A stretch of DNA of 64,000 nt from an uncultured Blautia sp. (GTDB lineage: Bacteria; Bacillota; Clostridia; Lachnospirales; Lachnospiraceae). Below the pieces are notes generated by a model. That model saw only the letters and a list, made by a program, of their open reading frames with translations, did no database searches and was not told the DNA's origin. A program made the translations under genes and the position numbers. The stretch covers positions 1 through 64,000 of the forward strand of contig UQLX01000002.1 of assembly GCA_900541985.1 (NCBI GenBank), read 5' to 3'. How positions within the stretch are numbered: the first letter of the stretch is position 1; the number at the start of each line of letters is the position of its first letter. This document shows positions 7,015-15,519 of this stretch, in pieces.

Positions 7015-8903
7015 AATTCTTCCAGTTCAGCCTGGATTGCTTCTTTTTCGCGGCTTAGTTCAGCACAGCGGCCTACATTGGTACAAACATCGGGAAGCAC
7101 CAGCGTGTCATCGATTTCTTTATCTCTGGTCTCCAGTTCCTCAATACGGGCTTCTGTTTTTTTCAGCTCGTTTTCCTGCTTTCGCCTGCGGGCCTGTTCT
7201 TCTTTTTGTTGTTGCCAGGTAAGCTTGTTATCGGAAATTGTTTCCGGAATATCCGGAACAGGAGCTGACTGCTGAACAGGAGCATATTTTTCCGTAAGCT
7301 CTTCTTTTTTCTCCAGATAATAATCGTAATCTCCGATATAATTTACAACGGCCTGATTGGTAAGATCCAGGATCCTTGTTGCTGTCTGATTGATAAAATA
7401 ACGGTCGTGGGATACATAGAGGACTGTTCCGGTATAGCTGTTCAGCGCTTCTTCAAGAATTTCCTTGGATGCGATATCCAGATGGTTGGTAGGCTCATCC
7501 AGGATCAGGAAGTTGGCTTCGGAAAGCATCAGCTTGGCAAGGGAAACACGTCCTCTTTCTCCTCCGGAAAGAGCGGAGATTTCTTTAAATACGTCGTCGC
7601 CGGTAAAAAGAAAGGCGGCCAGCATGTTACGAATCTCTGTTTCTGTAAGGGAAGGGTAGGTGTCGGAGATTTCCTGGAAAATCGTTTTTTCTGTATGTAG
7701 TACATGGTGTTCCTGGTCGTAGTAGCCGATCTGTACCTTGGATCCCAGAGAAAAGCTCCCGCTGTCAGCCGGAAGAAGATTGTTCAGGATTTTCAGCATT
7801 GTTGTTTTGCCGGTTCCGTTGTTTCCGATCAGAGCAATCCGTTCCCCGCGTTTGATCTGAAAGGAAATATGAGTAAACAGTGTCTGCCCGGGAAAGCTTT
7901 TGGAAAGATCTTCTACAGTAAGGACATCATTTCCGCTGACAAACCGGGGCTCCAGTGACAGACGCATCTGTGTCTGGATTTCCACGGGTTTGTCGATCCG
8001 CTGGATTTTGTTCAGCATTTTTTCGCGGCTTTCTGCCCGACGGATGGATTTTTCCCGGTTGAAGGATTTCAGTTTTACAATTACTGCTTCCTGATGTTTG
8101 ATCTCGCGCTGCTGATTCAGATAGGCCTTGTACTGGGCGTCGCGCAGCTGGGCTTTTTTTTCTGCATAAGCAGAATAATTTCCCTGGAAGCTGGTAACCT
8201 GACCGGCTTCGATTTCCACTACTTTGGTTACTACTTTATCCAGAAAATAACGGTCATGAGATACAATGAACACTGCCCCCGGATAATTCAGGAGATAGGT
8301 TTCCAGCCATGCGATACTTTCCATATCCAGGTGGTTGGTGGGCTCATCAAGAAGAAGGATATCCGGCTGAGAGATCAGAAGCTTGCCCAGAGCTACACGG
8401 GTTTTTTGCCCGCCGGAAAGAGTCTCGATCTCTTTGTCAAAGTCTTCTTCTGTAAATCCAAGACCTTTCAGGACGCCTGTAAGCTCACTTTTGTACGCAT
8501 AGCCGTTTTCCAGCTCAAATTCATGGGTAAGGCGCGTATAGGTGTTCATCAGTCTTTCCAGTTCCTGACCCTGAACATGTTTCATTTCCAGTTCGATGGA
8601 GCGCATTTTTTCTTCCATATCAATAATATGCTGTTTGGTGGTAAGAAGCTCCTCATAAATGGTACGATGTCCATGGATATCCTGATACTGGGCAAGATAT
8701 CCCATCTGTTTATCTTTTGCAAGAACCACGTTTCCGGAATCAGAAGAGATCTCCCCCATTATAATGCGGAGAAGTGTGGTTTTACCTGCGCCGTTGTTTC
8801 CGATAAGAGCTGCTTTTTCACGCTCCTCTATATGAAAAGAGGCATCTTTTAAAATCTCTTTTTCGCCAAAGGATCTGCAGATGCCCTGACATGCTAAAAT
8901 CAT
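6987..8903 (-). CDS. ABC-F family ATP-binding cassette protein (YdiF-like)
   Basis: This 638-residue protein has two ABC ATPase domains and no membrane segment, so it acts on the ribosome and not in transport. Domain 1 has Walker A GNNGAGKTT near residue 36 and signature LSGGQKTRVALGKLL. Domain 2 has GNNGTGKTT near 360 and signature LSGGERGRVSLAKL. Both have the ILDEPTNHLD Walker B. The linker between the cassettes and a charged coiled-coil C-terminus (about 545-635) match the YdiF/Uup group. Members rescue or protect translating ribosomes; a few give antibiotic resistance, which cannot be judged here. Start ATG at 8903 follows GGAGG. Its final codons lie inside the shared terminator. It is divergent from rex. 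Confidence 0.9.
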   Translation of the reverse strand: MILACQGICRSFGEKEILKDASFHIEEREKAALIGNNGAGKTTLLRIIMGEISSDSGNVVLAKDKQMGYLAQYQDIHGHRTIYEELLTTKQHIIDMEEKMRSIELEMKHVQGQELERLMNTYTRLTHEFELENGYAYKSELTGVLKGLGFTEEDFDKEIETLSGGQKTRVALGKLLISQPDILLLDEPTNHLDMESIAWLETYLLNYPGAVFIVSHDRYFLDKVVTKVVEIEAGQVTSFQGNYSAYAEKKAQLRDAQYKAYLNQQREIKHQEAVIVKLKSFNREKSIRRAESREKMLNKIQRIDKPVEIQTQMRLSLEPRFVSGNDVLTVEDLSKSFPGQTLFTHISFQIKRGERIALIGNNGTGKTTMLKILNNLLPADSGSFSLGSKVQIGYYDQEHHVLHTEKTIFQEISDTYPSLTETEIRNMLAAFLFTGDDVFKEISALSGGERGRVSLAKLMLSEANFLILDEPTNHLDIASKEILEEALNSYTGTVLYVSHDRYFINQTATRILDLTNQAVVNYIGDYDYYLEKKEELTEKYAPVQQSAPVPDIPETISDNKLTWQQQKEEQARRRKQENELKKTEARIEELETRDKEIDDTLVLPDVCTNVGRCAELSREKEAIQAELEELYEKWETLA

Positions 8904-8963
8904 TACTGTTCCTCCAGAAAATACCTTATTTCATTTTTGTACATATGGTAAGATTATATAGCT

Positions 8964-9046
8964 TTTACAATGATTTTGTAAAGACCAAAATAATTTTGTA
9001 AGGAGAAAAAACTTTATTTGACATTAAAATAACATTTCGTTATAAT
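8964..9046 (+). promoter_or_regulatory. rex promoter and upstream TTTACAA/TTGTAAA repeats
   Basis: A consensus promoter, TTGACA (9018-9023), 17 bp, TATAAT (9041-9046), precedes rex. Upstream lies an inverted pair TTTACAA (8964-8970)/TTGTAAA (8976-8982), and the 8-mer ATTTTGTA is repeated at 8973 and 8993, exactly 20 bp apart, two helical turns. A regulator site is possible. It is not the usual Rex box TTGTTAA-N4-TTAACAA. Confidence 0.6.
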
Positions 9047-9076
9047 TAGATATGAAATTAGAAGGAGGGTCATCTC

Positions 9077-9724
9077 GTGGAGGCAAAACAAATTTCAAAA
9101 GCAGTGATTAAAAGGCTGCCCCGTTATTATCGTTATCTTGGAGAATTGCTGGAAGAAAATGTAGAAAGAATATCTTCCAATGACCTCAGCAGGAAGATGC
9201 ATGTTACGGCATCCCAGATCCGTCAGGACCTGAATAATTTCGGCGGGTTCGGACAGCAGGGCTATGGGTATAATGTAAAATATCTTTATACAGAAATTGG
9301 CAAGATTCTTGGACTGGATACCGTTCATCCTATGATCATTGTGGGTGCCGGTAATCTTGGACAGGCGCTGGCCAATTATGTGGATTTTGAAAAACGCGGA
9401 TTCAAGCTGACGGGTATTTTTGATATCAATCCGGTTCTGGAAGGAATCGCAGTTCGTGGGATTGAGATTCAGATGATCAGTGACCTGCCATTTTTCCTGA
9501 GAGAAAATCAGATTGAGATCGCGATCCTGACACTGCCCAAAAACAAAGCGGGGGATATGGCAGATATCCTGATTGAAAATGGAATCAAGGCTATCTGGAA
9601 TTTTGCTCATATTGACCTTGATACCCCGGATGATGTGATCGTGGAAAATGTACATCTGTCAGAAAGTCTCATGCGGCTTTCTTATAATCTGAGTCAATAC
9701 CGTCAGGAACATGAAAACAGCTGA
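9077..9724 (+). CDS. rex: Redox-sensing transcriptional repressor Rex
   Basis: This 215-residue repressor senses the NADH/NAD+ ratio and controls fermentation genes. The N-terminal winged helix (about 1-78) ends in TASQIRQDLNNFGGFGQQG, the Rex DNA-contact signature. The Rossmann domain follows with GAGNLGQAL near residue 92, and a C-terminal swapped helix ends the protein. The start is GTG at 9077 behind GAAGGAGGG. It is divergent from the ABC-F gene and is transcribed from a consensus promoter. Likely targets in this window include the transhydrogenase operon, but I did not find a clear Rex box in front of that operon. Confidence 0.95.
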   Translation: MEAKQISKAVIKRLPRYYRYLGELLEENVERISSNDLSRKMHVTASQIRQDLNNFGGFGQQGYGYNVKYLYTEIGKILGLDTVHPMIIVGAGNLGQALANYVDFEKRGFKLTGIFDINPVLEGIAVRGIEIQMISDLPFFLRENQIEIAILTLPKNKAGDMADILIENGIKAIWNFAHIDLDTPDDVIVENVHLSESLMRLSYNLSQYRQEHENS

Positions 9725-9764
9725 AAAGTCCCCGTATGCGGGATTCTTTATAAGTGCTTGTCAT

Positions 9765-9802
9765 AACAGGCTGTCACCCTTTTCCGGGCGTGACAGCCTG
9801 TT
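9765..9802 (+). terminator. Hairpin between rex and nnr
   Basis: A perfect 12-bp inverted repeat (9765-9776 and 9791-9802), extended inward by CCC/GGG, ends 24 bp before the nnr start. No T-run follows. A smaller CCCG-TATG-CGGG hairpin with a short T-rich tail lies at about 9730-9750. Together they probably end rex transcription; the larger one could also modulate nnr. Confidence 0.45.
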
Positions 9803-9826
9803 GCTGTGTACAGAAAGGACAGAACA

Positions 9827-11362
9827 ATGAAATATGCAGTAAGCTGCAGTCTTATGAAAAAACTGGATCAGGATACCATAGAAAATAAAGGTGTTCCTTC
9901 TCTGGTCCTTATGGAACGTGCCGCTTTGAAAACAGCAGAAGAGATGGAAATGGTTCTGGGAAAAAAAGGGAAAAAAGAAACTCACAGAATACTTTGTGTC
10001 TGTGGGAGCGGAAATAATGGAGGGGATGGAATCGCAGTAGCCAGGATCCTGTTTCTCCACGGATATCCGTCGGAAATTTATCTGGCAGGAAATCCGGATC
10101 ATATGACCAGGGAAACCGCGGCACAGTTGAAAATTGCTTCCAATTATCACATTCCCGTTGTGAATAACCCGCAGTTTTCTGAATATACTACTATAGTAGA
10201 TGCTCTTTTTGGCATCGGCCTTGCCCGCCCGGCAGAGGGATTTTATGCAGAACTGATCCATAAAATGAATCGTTCAGATGCCTGGAAGGTTGCGGTGGAT
10301 ATACCTTCAGGAGTAAATGGCGATACAGGAGCTGTGATGGGAACTGCTTTTGAGGCGGATCTTACCGTGACCTTTGCCTTCCGTAAAACAGGACTCTGTC
10401 TTTATCCGGGAAGACGGCTGGCAGGTAGAATTGTGGTAGCCGATATAGGTATCTGCAAAGAGACTTCTCTGATGGAGGAAAGATGGTATTTTCAAAAGGA
10501 TGATCTCTGTCTTCTTCCGAAAAGAAATCAGGAGGGAAATAAAGGAACTTTTGGAAAGGTGCTCGCAGTTACAGGCAGCGCAGGCATGTGCGGGGCAGCA
10601 TATCTTTCTTCGGCGGCAGCCTTTGGCTGCGGAGCAGGCATGGTAAAGATCCTGACAGAAGATGAAAACCGTGTTCCTCTGCAGACGCGTCTTCCGGAAG
10701 CTATGACAGAATGCAGGGAAGATGAAAAAAGCTTTCAGGAAGCATTTGACTGGTGCGACGTGCTTTTGGCAGGCCCGGGACTGGGAATGTCTGAAAAAAG
10801 CCGAAAAAAAGTGAAATGGTGTCTGGAAAAAGCAGGCAAAACCGGAAAACAGATGATTCTGGATGCGGACGGTCTGAACCTTCTGGCCCGGAATCCGGAA
10901 TGGAAAAAGTATCTGGGGCCGCATGTTGTACTGACTCCTCATCTGGGAGAAATGAGTCATCTTACGGGGATCAGTATCCCGGATATTCAGGCGGACAGGG
11001 AAAAGGCTGCCTGCCAGTATGCGGCACACACCGGAGCCGTCTGTGTCCTGAAGGATGCAAGCACTGTAATTGCTGGCCCGGACGGAACAGTGTGGCTGAA
11101 TCTTTCCGGCAATCCGGGAATGGCATCGGCAGGAAGTGGTGATGTACTGACCGGGATTCTGGCAGGACTGTTTTGTATGTACAGGAACCGGACTCTGACT
11201 GCAAAAGAAAAGACTCAGATTGCAGCGCTTGGTGTTTTTATCCATGGAAAAGCAGGTGATCTTGCGGTACAGAAAACGGGAGAATACGGGATGAAAGCAG
11301 GTGATCTGATTCCTGCGGTATCCAGGGTGATAGAGTACGGAGGAAATTATGAAAAAATATGA
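9827..11362 (+). CDS. nnr: Bifunctional NAD(P)H-hydrate epimerase / ADP-dependent NAD(P)H-hydrate dehydratase
   Basis: This 511-residue two-domain enzyme repairs hydrated NADH and NADPH. Residues about 1-215 are the YjeF N-terminal epimerase (VCGSGNNGGDGIAVAR near 63). Residues about 225-505 are the ribokinase-like dehydratase with DADGLNLL, VLTPHLGEM and the nucleotide site NPGMASAGSGDVLTG. ATG 9827 lies behind GAAAGGAC; the in-frame start at 9806 would fall beside the hairpin and lacks a site. The 3' end overlaps alr by 14 nt, so the two are co-translated. Placing NAD(P)H repair next to the NADH sensor Rex is fitting, although hairpins separate them. Confidence 0.93.
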   Translation: MKYAVSCSLMKKLDQDTIENKGVPSLVLMERAALKTAEEMEMVLGKKGKKETHRILCVCGSGNNGGDGIAVARILFLHGYPSEIYLAGNPDHMTRETAAQLKIASNYHIPVVNNPQFSEYTTIVDALFGIGLARPAEGFYAELIHKMNRSDAWKVAVDIPSGVNGDTGAVMGTAFEADLTVTFAFRKTGLCLYPGRRLAGRIVVADIGICKETSLMEERWYFQKDDLCLLPKRNQEGNKGTFGKVLAVTGSAGMCGAAYLSSAAAFGCGAGMVKILTEDENRVPLQTRLPEAMTECREDEKSFQEAFDWCDVLLAGPGLGMSEKSRKKVKWCLEKAGKTGKQMILDADGLNLLARNPEWKKYLGPHVVLTPHLGEMSHLTGISIPDIQADREKAACQYAAHTGAVCVLKDASTVIAGPDGTVWLNLSGNPGMASAGSGDVLTGILAGLFCMYRNRTLTAKEKTQIAALGVFIHGKAGDLAVQKTGEYGMKAGDLIPAVSRVIEYGGNYEKI

Positions 11363-12515
11363 CAGAATAAAAGCAGTGGTGTCTCTGGATGCCATTGCCC
11401 ACAATTTTGAGGAAATGAGAAAGAACATAAAAGATGATACAAAGATCATTGCTGTAATCAAAGCAGATGGTTACGGACATGGAGCAGAAGCCATTGCCGC
11501 TCTTATCCATGAATATGATTACATCTGGGGATTTGCAGTTGCAACTCCTGAGGAAGCTCTCCGGCTCCGCTCCTTTGGCGTAAAAAAACCGGTGCTGATC
11601 CTGGGAATTGTTTTTGAAGAGTATTTTCCGGAACTGATCGCGCAGGATATACGCCTGACAGTCTGTGAGTATAAAATGGCAGAAATGCTTTCCAGAGAAG
11701 GAATACGTCAGGGAAAAACCGTACATATTCATCTGGCGCTGGATACCGGTATGAGCAGAATCGGATTTGCAGACGTTCCGGAAAGCATAGAAAAGATTAG
11801 AAAAATCGAAGCTCTTCAGAATATGGAGATTGAGGGAATGTTCACTCATTTTGCCAGAGCGGATGAGTCAGATCTTACACCTGCAAGAGAACAGCTTGAC
11901 CGCTATCTGGTGTTTGCGGGACTTCTGGAGGAAAAAGGAATCCATATTCCCCTGAAACACTGTTCCAACAGCGCTGGAATTATCCGAATGCCGCAGGCGA
12001 ATCTTGATGCAGTGCGTGCTGGAATCACAATATACGGTCTCTATCCTTCGGATGAAGTTGAACGTGATAAAGTCAGACTGGAGCCTGCCATGGAATTGAA
12101 GAGCCATATTACATATATTAAGGAGCTGAAAGCCGGTACCCCTGTCAGCTATGGCGGAACCTATACAGCCCCAAAAGATATCAGGACAGCTACGGTTCCG
12201 GCGGGATATGCAGATGGATATCCACGAAGCCTTTCCAATAAAGGATGGGTATTGATCCGGGGAAGGCGGGCTCCTGTGATTGGCCGCATATGCATGGATC
12301 AGTTTATGGTAGATGTTTCGGAAATTCCTGATGCCTGTGTTGGAGATGAAGTGACGCTTATCGGGAAAGATGGGAAGGAAATGATCTCTATGGAAGAGAT
12401 GGGAGATCTTTCTGGAAGATTTTCTTATGAGTTTGCCTGTGATATCAGTAAACGTGTACCAAGAGTATATACGAAAAACGGAAAAGAATGGGGAGAACTG
12501 ACTTTTTTTGAATGA
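11349..12515 (+). CDS. alr: Alanine racemase
   Basis: This 388-residue PLP enzyme interconverts L- and D-alanine for peptidoglycan. The PLP lysine is Lys38 in AVIKADGYGHGA. The second catalytic base is Tyr272 in SYGGTYTAP. RICMDQFMVDV and the C-terminal SYEFACDISKRVPRVY are also typical. The ATG at 11349 lies inside the end of nnr behind GGAGG. The alr-mazF order that follows resembles the alr-ndoAI-ndoA locus of Bacillus, but the antitoxin gene is not visible. Confidence 0.96.
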   Translation: MKKYDRIKAVVSLDAIAHNFEEMRKNIKDDTKIIAVIKADGYGHGAEAIAALIHEYDYIWGFAVATPEEALRLRSFGVKKPVLILGIVFEEYFPELIAQDIRLTVCEYKMAEMLSREGIRQGKTVHIHLALDTGMSRIGFADVPESIEKIRKIEALQNMEIEGMFTHFARADESDLTPAREQLDRYLVFAGLLEEKGIHIPLKHCSNSAGIIRMPQANLDAVRAGITIYGLYPSDEVERDKVRLEPAMELKSHITYIKELKAGTPVSYGGTYTAPKDIRTATVPAGYADGYPRSLSNKGWVLIRGRRAPVIGRICMDQFMVDVSEIPDACVGDEVTLIGKDGKEMISMEEMGDLSGRFSYEFACDISKRVPRVYTKNGKEWGELTFFE

Positions 12516-12553
12516 TCCTATGAAGAAGGGAGCTGGACATCGGCTGCGGTGAC

Positions 12554-12602
12554 AGAATCTGGAAATACCACGCATGTATACATAAGAAGAATCTGGAAAT
12601 AC
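12554..12602. repeat. 15-bp direct repeat in the alr-mazF gap
   Basis: AGAATCTGGAAATAC occurs at 12554-12568 and 12588-12602, a 34-bp period. The gap 12516-12638, where Bacillus has an antitoxin gene, holds this repeat and no convincing gene. Confidence 0.6.
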
Positions 12603-12638
12603 TGGTCAGTAGAGAAAAAGAATCGGAGTGTGAATTGT

Positions 12639-12986
12639 GTGGTAATTAAAAGAGGGGATATTTTTTATGCAGATCTGAGACCGGTGGTGGGCAGCGAACA
12701 AGGTGGTATCCGCCCTGTTCTGATCATTCAGAATGATGTTGGAAACCGTCACAGCCCAACGGTGATATGTGCAGCTATTACATCAAAAATGAATAAAGCA
12801 AAGCTTCCGACTCATATTGAGATCGATGCCTCTGCATACGGGATTGAAAAGGATTCGGTGATTCTTCTGGAACAGCTTCGTACTATAGATAAACGAAGGC
12901 TGAAGGATAAGGTGTGTCATCTGGATCAGGGGATGCTCGATCGTGTCAACCATGCCCTTGAAATCAGTCTGGAGCTGAGTTTTTAA
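12639..12986 (+). CDS. Type II toxin-antitoxin system PemK/MazF family toxin (EndoA-like)
   Basis: This 115-residue protein matches the Gram-positive EndoA/MazF endoribonucleases closely: KRGDIFYADLRPVVGSEQGG with its conserved Asp and Gly residues, RPVLIIQND, the SPTVICAAITS core and a final ...LEISLEL. MazF cuts mRNA at short motifs. I place the start at GTG 12639 behind CGGAG, since homologues begin MVIKRGD; the ORF extends open to 12549 but that part resembles nothing. The cognate antitoxin, normally a short gene between alr and mazF, is missing here. Either it is encoded elsewhere, it is unrecognisable, or the toxin is controlled some other way. No frameshift is seen in the toxin. Confidence 0.92.
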   Translation: MVIKRGDIFYADLRPVVGSEQGGIRPVLIIQNDVGNRHSPTVICAAITSKMNKAKLPTHIEIDASAYGIEKDSVILLEQLRTIDKRRLKDKVCHLDQGMLDRVNHALEISLELSF

Positions 12987-13036
12987 GAAAAAAATAAGGA
13001 ATACACCCCGGGAAGGGACTTTTTCAGATGGGATTC

Positions 13037-13065
13037 TTGACGAATCCCGGGGAAAGTGCTATATT
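13037..13065 (+). promoter_or_regulatory. Promoter of the CBS-domain transporter gene, with flanking inverted repeat
   Basis: TTGACG (13037-13042), 17 bp, TATATT (13060-13065). The spacer holds TCCCGGGG (13045-13052), which is the complement of CCCCGGGA at 13006-13013. The pair could form a hairpin or bind a regulator. Confidence 0.55.
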
Positions 13066-13107
13066 TTAGCAGTAATTATGCTGTAAATAAAAGAAAGGAA
13101 ATACCAA

Positions 13108-14412
13108 ATGGACGACGGCAGTCGATGGCCTCTGTGGGGGCTTCTGATCCTGGTTCTTCTGATCCTGCTGAATGGAATTTTTTATGGATTTGCTGCAGCA
13201 GTAAGGAATCTGAGCCAGAGTGAAATACAGAAAATGGCGGAGGAAGGCAACAAAAAAGCGCAGCTTCTGAAACGTCTTCTCGAAGAGCCTGTGCGTTATG
13301 TAAATGCCATTCCGCTTATGGTAACTGCATCTGGGATATTTATCGGTGTCTTTCTCGTACCCATGCTTGCACAGATGCCGCATCGCTACATAGATCATTT
13401 TCCGGCGCTGCTGCTTATTTCAGTTTTGTGCGTGATACTGCTTGCATCTTTCGGGATACTGATGTTCCGAAGAATCGGAGATTATCGCTCACAGCGTTAT
13501 GCATTCCGCTATATCGGACTTGTGAATGTGGTAGTGACTGTACTCTGGCCGTTTACTGTGCTGGTAACCACTCTTGCAAAGATGACGGCAGTGGTTTTTG
13601 GCGTAGGGCTCAGGGAACAGCAGGAAGCGGTAACAGAGGAGGAGATCATTTCCATCGTAGATGAGGCTCATGAACAGGGCGTTATTGAAAAAAACGAAGC
13701 GGAGATGATACAGAATATCATTTCATTTAATGAAACCAAGGTAGGGGATATTATGACCCACAGAACCGCTGTGGTGGGATTCGATCAGGAACGGTTTCTG
13801 AAAGATGTTATTGACGAAATGCTGGAAGAAGGAAATTCCCGCTATCCTGTTTATGCGGAGGATATGGATGATATCCGGGGACTGATCCATTATAAGGACG
13901 CCCTGAAATTTATGACACAGAATCCGTGGGCAAAATTCAAGCCTCTCAAAGAGCTTCCGGGGTTGATACGGAAAGCTGATTTTGTACCGGAGTCCGGCAG
14001 TATCAGTAATCTTTTCCGTATGATGCAGCTGAAGCAGGCACATATGGCAGTTGTAGTAGATGAGTATGGACAGACGGCAGGAATCATTACAATGGAGGAC
14101 ATCCTGGAAGAGATTGTAGGAGAGATACTGGATGAATATGATAAAGATGAAGAAATTGCCATCAGGACACAGACAGATAACAGTATCCTGATCGATGGAT
14201 TTGCAGAGCTTGAAGATGTGGAGGAAACCCTTGGCATCAGCTTTGGGGATGTAGAGATAACAACCCTGAACGGTTATCTTACAGAAATGCTTGGCCATAT
14301 CCCTACAGAAGCAGATCTGGATAAAGAACTGGTTGCAAACGGCTACCGCTTTAAGATTATTTCCCTTGGTCACAGGACGATCGGAAAGGTGCGGGCCGAA
14401 AAAATAAAATAA
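13108..14412 (+). CDS. CNNM/CorC-type CBS-domain membrane protein (hemolysin family)
   Basis: This 434-residue integral membrane protein has the layout of the CNNM/CorC (TlyC, 'hemolysin') family. Three to four membrane segments lie in residues about 8-165. Next comes EEEIISIVDEAHEQGVIEKNE, the family's acidic linker, then a CBS pair at about 200-330 (VGDIMTHRTAVV; MEDILEEIVGEILDE). A C-terminal CorC_HlyC domain at about 345-430 completes it. The family is linked to Mg2+ or other cation export and sensing, and true haemolysis is not implied. The first membrane region is rather short compared with canonical CNNM domains. It has its own promoter and may be cotranscribed with yebC 31 bp downstream. 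Confidence 0.88.
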   Translation: MDDGSRWPLWGLLILVLLILLNGIFYGFAAAVRNLSQSEIQKMAEEGNKKAQLLKRLLEEPVRYVNAIPLMVTASGIFIGVFLVPMLAQMPHRYIDHFPALLLISVLCVILLASFGILMFRRIGDYRSQRYAFRYIGLVNVVVTVLWPFTVLVTTLAKMTAVVFGVGLREQQEAVTEEEIISIVDEAHEQGVIEKNEAEMIQNIISFNETKVGDIMTHRTAVVGFDQERFLKDVIDEMLEEGNSRYPVYAEDMDDIRGLIHYKDALKFMTQNPWAKFKPLKELPGLIRKADFVPESGSISNLFRMMQLKQAHMAVVVDEYGQTAGIITMEDILEEIVGEILDEYDKDEEIAIRTQTDNSILIDGFAELEDVEETLGISFGDVEITTLNGYLTEMLGHIPTEADLDKELVANGYRFKIISLGHRTIGKVRAEKIK

Positions 14413-14443
14413 ACGACAATGACACAAAAGGAGAAAGTGAGTT

Positions 14444-15172
14444 ATGTCAGGACATTCAAAATTCGCAAACATAAAGCATAAGAAGGAGAAAAACGACGCC
14501 AAAAAAGGTAAGATCTTTACCGTGATCGGACGAGAGATTGTTATGGCTGTAAAAGCAGGCGGACCGGATCCGAACAACAACAGCAAGCTTCGTGATGTGA
14601 TTGCCAAAGCAAAGGCAAATAATATGCCTAACGATACCATTGAACGCGGAATCAAAAAAGCGGCAGGTGCAGATTCTGCAGACAACTATGAGCATGCTAC
14701 ATACGAAGGATATGGACCAAATGGAGTTGCTATCATCGTAGAAACACTGACTGACAACAAAAACCGTACTGCCAGCAATGTGAGAAATGCCTTTACAAAG
14801 GGTTATGGAAGCATTGGGACACAGGGATGCGTATCCTTCATGTTCGATCAGAAAGGACAGATCATCATCGACAAAGAAGAGTGTGAAATGGATGCGGACG
14901 AGCTGATGATGGTTGCTCTGGATGCAGGAGCTGAAGATTTCAGCGAAGAAGAGGACAGCTTTGAGGTGATCACAGCACCGGATGATTTTAGTGCAGTCAG
15001 AGAGGCTCTGGAAGCTGCCGGTGTACCTATGCTGGAAGCTCAGGTTGCCATGGTTCCTCAGACTTATGTAGAACTTACTGACGAAAAAGACATCAAGAAC
15101 CTTCAGAAAACACTGGATCTCCTTGATGAGGATGACGACGTCACCGATGTATGGCACAACTGGGATGAATAA
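14444..15172 (+). CDS. YebC/PmpR family DNA-binding regulator or translation factor
   Basis: This 242-residue protein is a full-length YebC-family member: MSGHSKFANIKHKKEK at the N-terminus, GRGIxxA-like ERGIKKAAG near residue 67, YEGYGPNGVAIIVE near 90 and a C-terminal LDLLDEDDDVTDVWHNW. Family members have been described as transcription regulators and, more recently, as factors that help ribosomes pass difficult proline stretches. The start at 14444 follows AAAGGAG. A strong terminator follows. Confidence 0.95.
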   Translation: MSGHSKFANIKHKKEKNDAKKGKIFTVIGREIVMAVKAGGPDPNNNSKLRDVIAKAKANNMPNDTIERGIKKAAGADSADNYEHATYEGYGPNGVAIIVETLTDNKNRTASNVRNAFTKGYGSIGTQGCVSFMFDQKGQIIIDKEECEMDADELMMVALDAGAEDFSEEEDSFEVITAPDDFSAVREALEAAGVPMLEAQVAMVPQTYVELTDEKDIKNLQKTLDLLDEDDDVTDVWHNWDE

Positions 15173-15179
15173 TTGAGAA

Positions 15180-15228
15180 CAGCCCTCAAACCCTTGAAAC
15201 AGGGGAGTTGAGGGCTGCTTTTATATTT
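15180..15228 (+). terminator. Intrinsic terminator after yebC
   Basis: CAGCCCTCAA (15180-15189) pairs with TTGAGGGCTG (15208-15217), with an inner CCCT/AGGG, followed by CTTTTATATTTTT. The stretch from here to 15415 shows no gene or clear signal. Confidence 0.88.
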
Positions 15229-15431
15229 TTGGAAGAATACTTGCCATAAGGGAGACGGTATGTTAGAATAAAAGGGTCTTATCTGACGGGCACTAATTTC
15301 TTGATATTACACATCATAATCAATTCTGATTTTCTTACAATATGTAGTGTGACATATTCATTTCTGCATTTCAGTTCAATACAATCAGCAGACAAATAAA
15401 ATAGGAACTCAACGGAACCTTGATAATTGAA

Positions 15432-15460
15432 TAGACTTTACACTCTTGAGGTGCTATAAT
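15432..15460 (+). promoter_or_regulatory. Promoter of the coiled-coil repeat gene
   Basis: TAGACT (15432-15437), 17 bp, TATAAT (15455-15460). The -35 lies inside the left 31-bp inverted repeat (15416-15446). Confidence 0.55.
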
Positions 15461-15519
15461 ATCTCTACTGATATAGATATGGGTTGTACAGACTGTATGT
15501 AAACAGGGAGGAATACACA

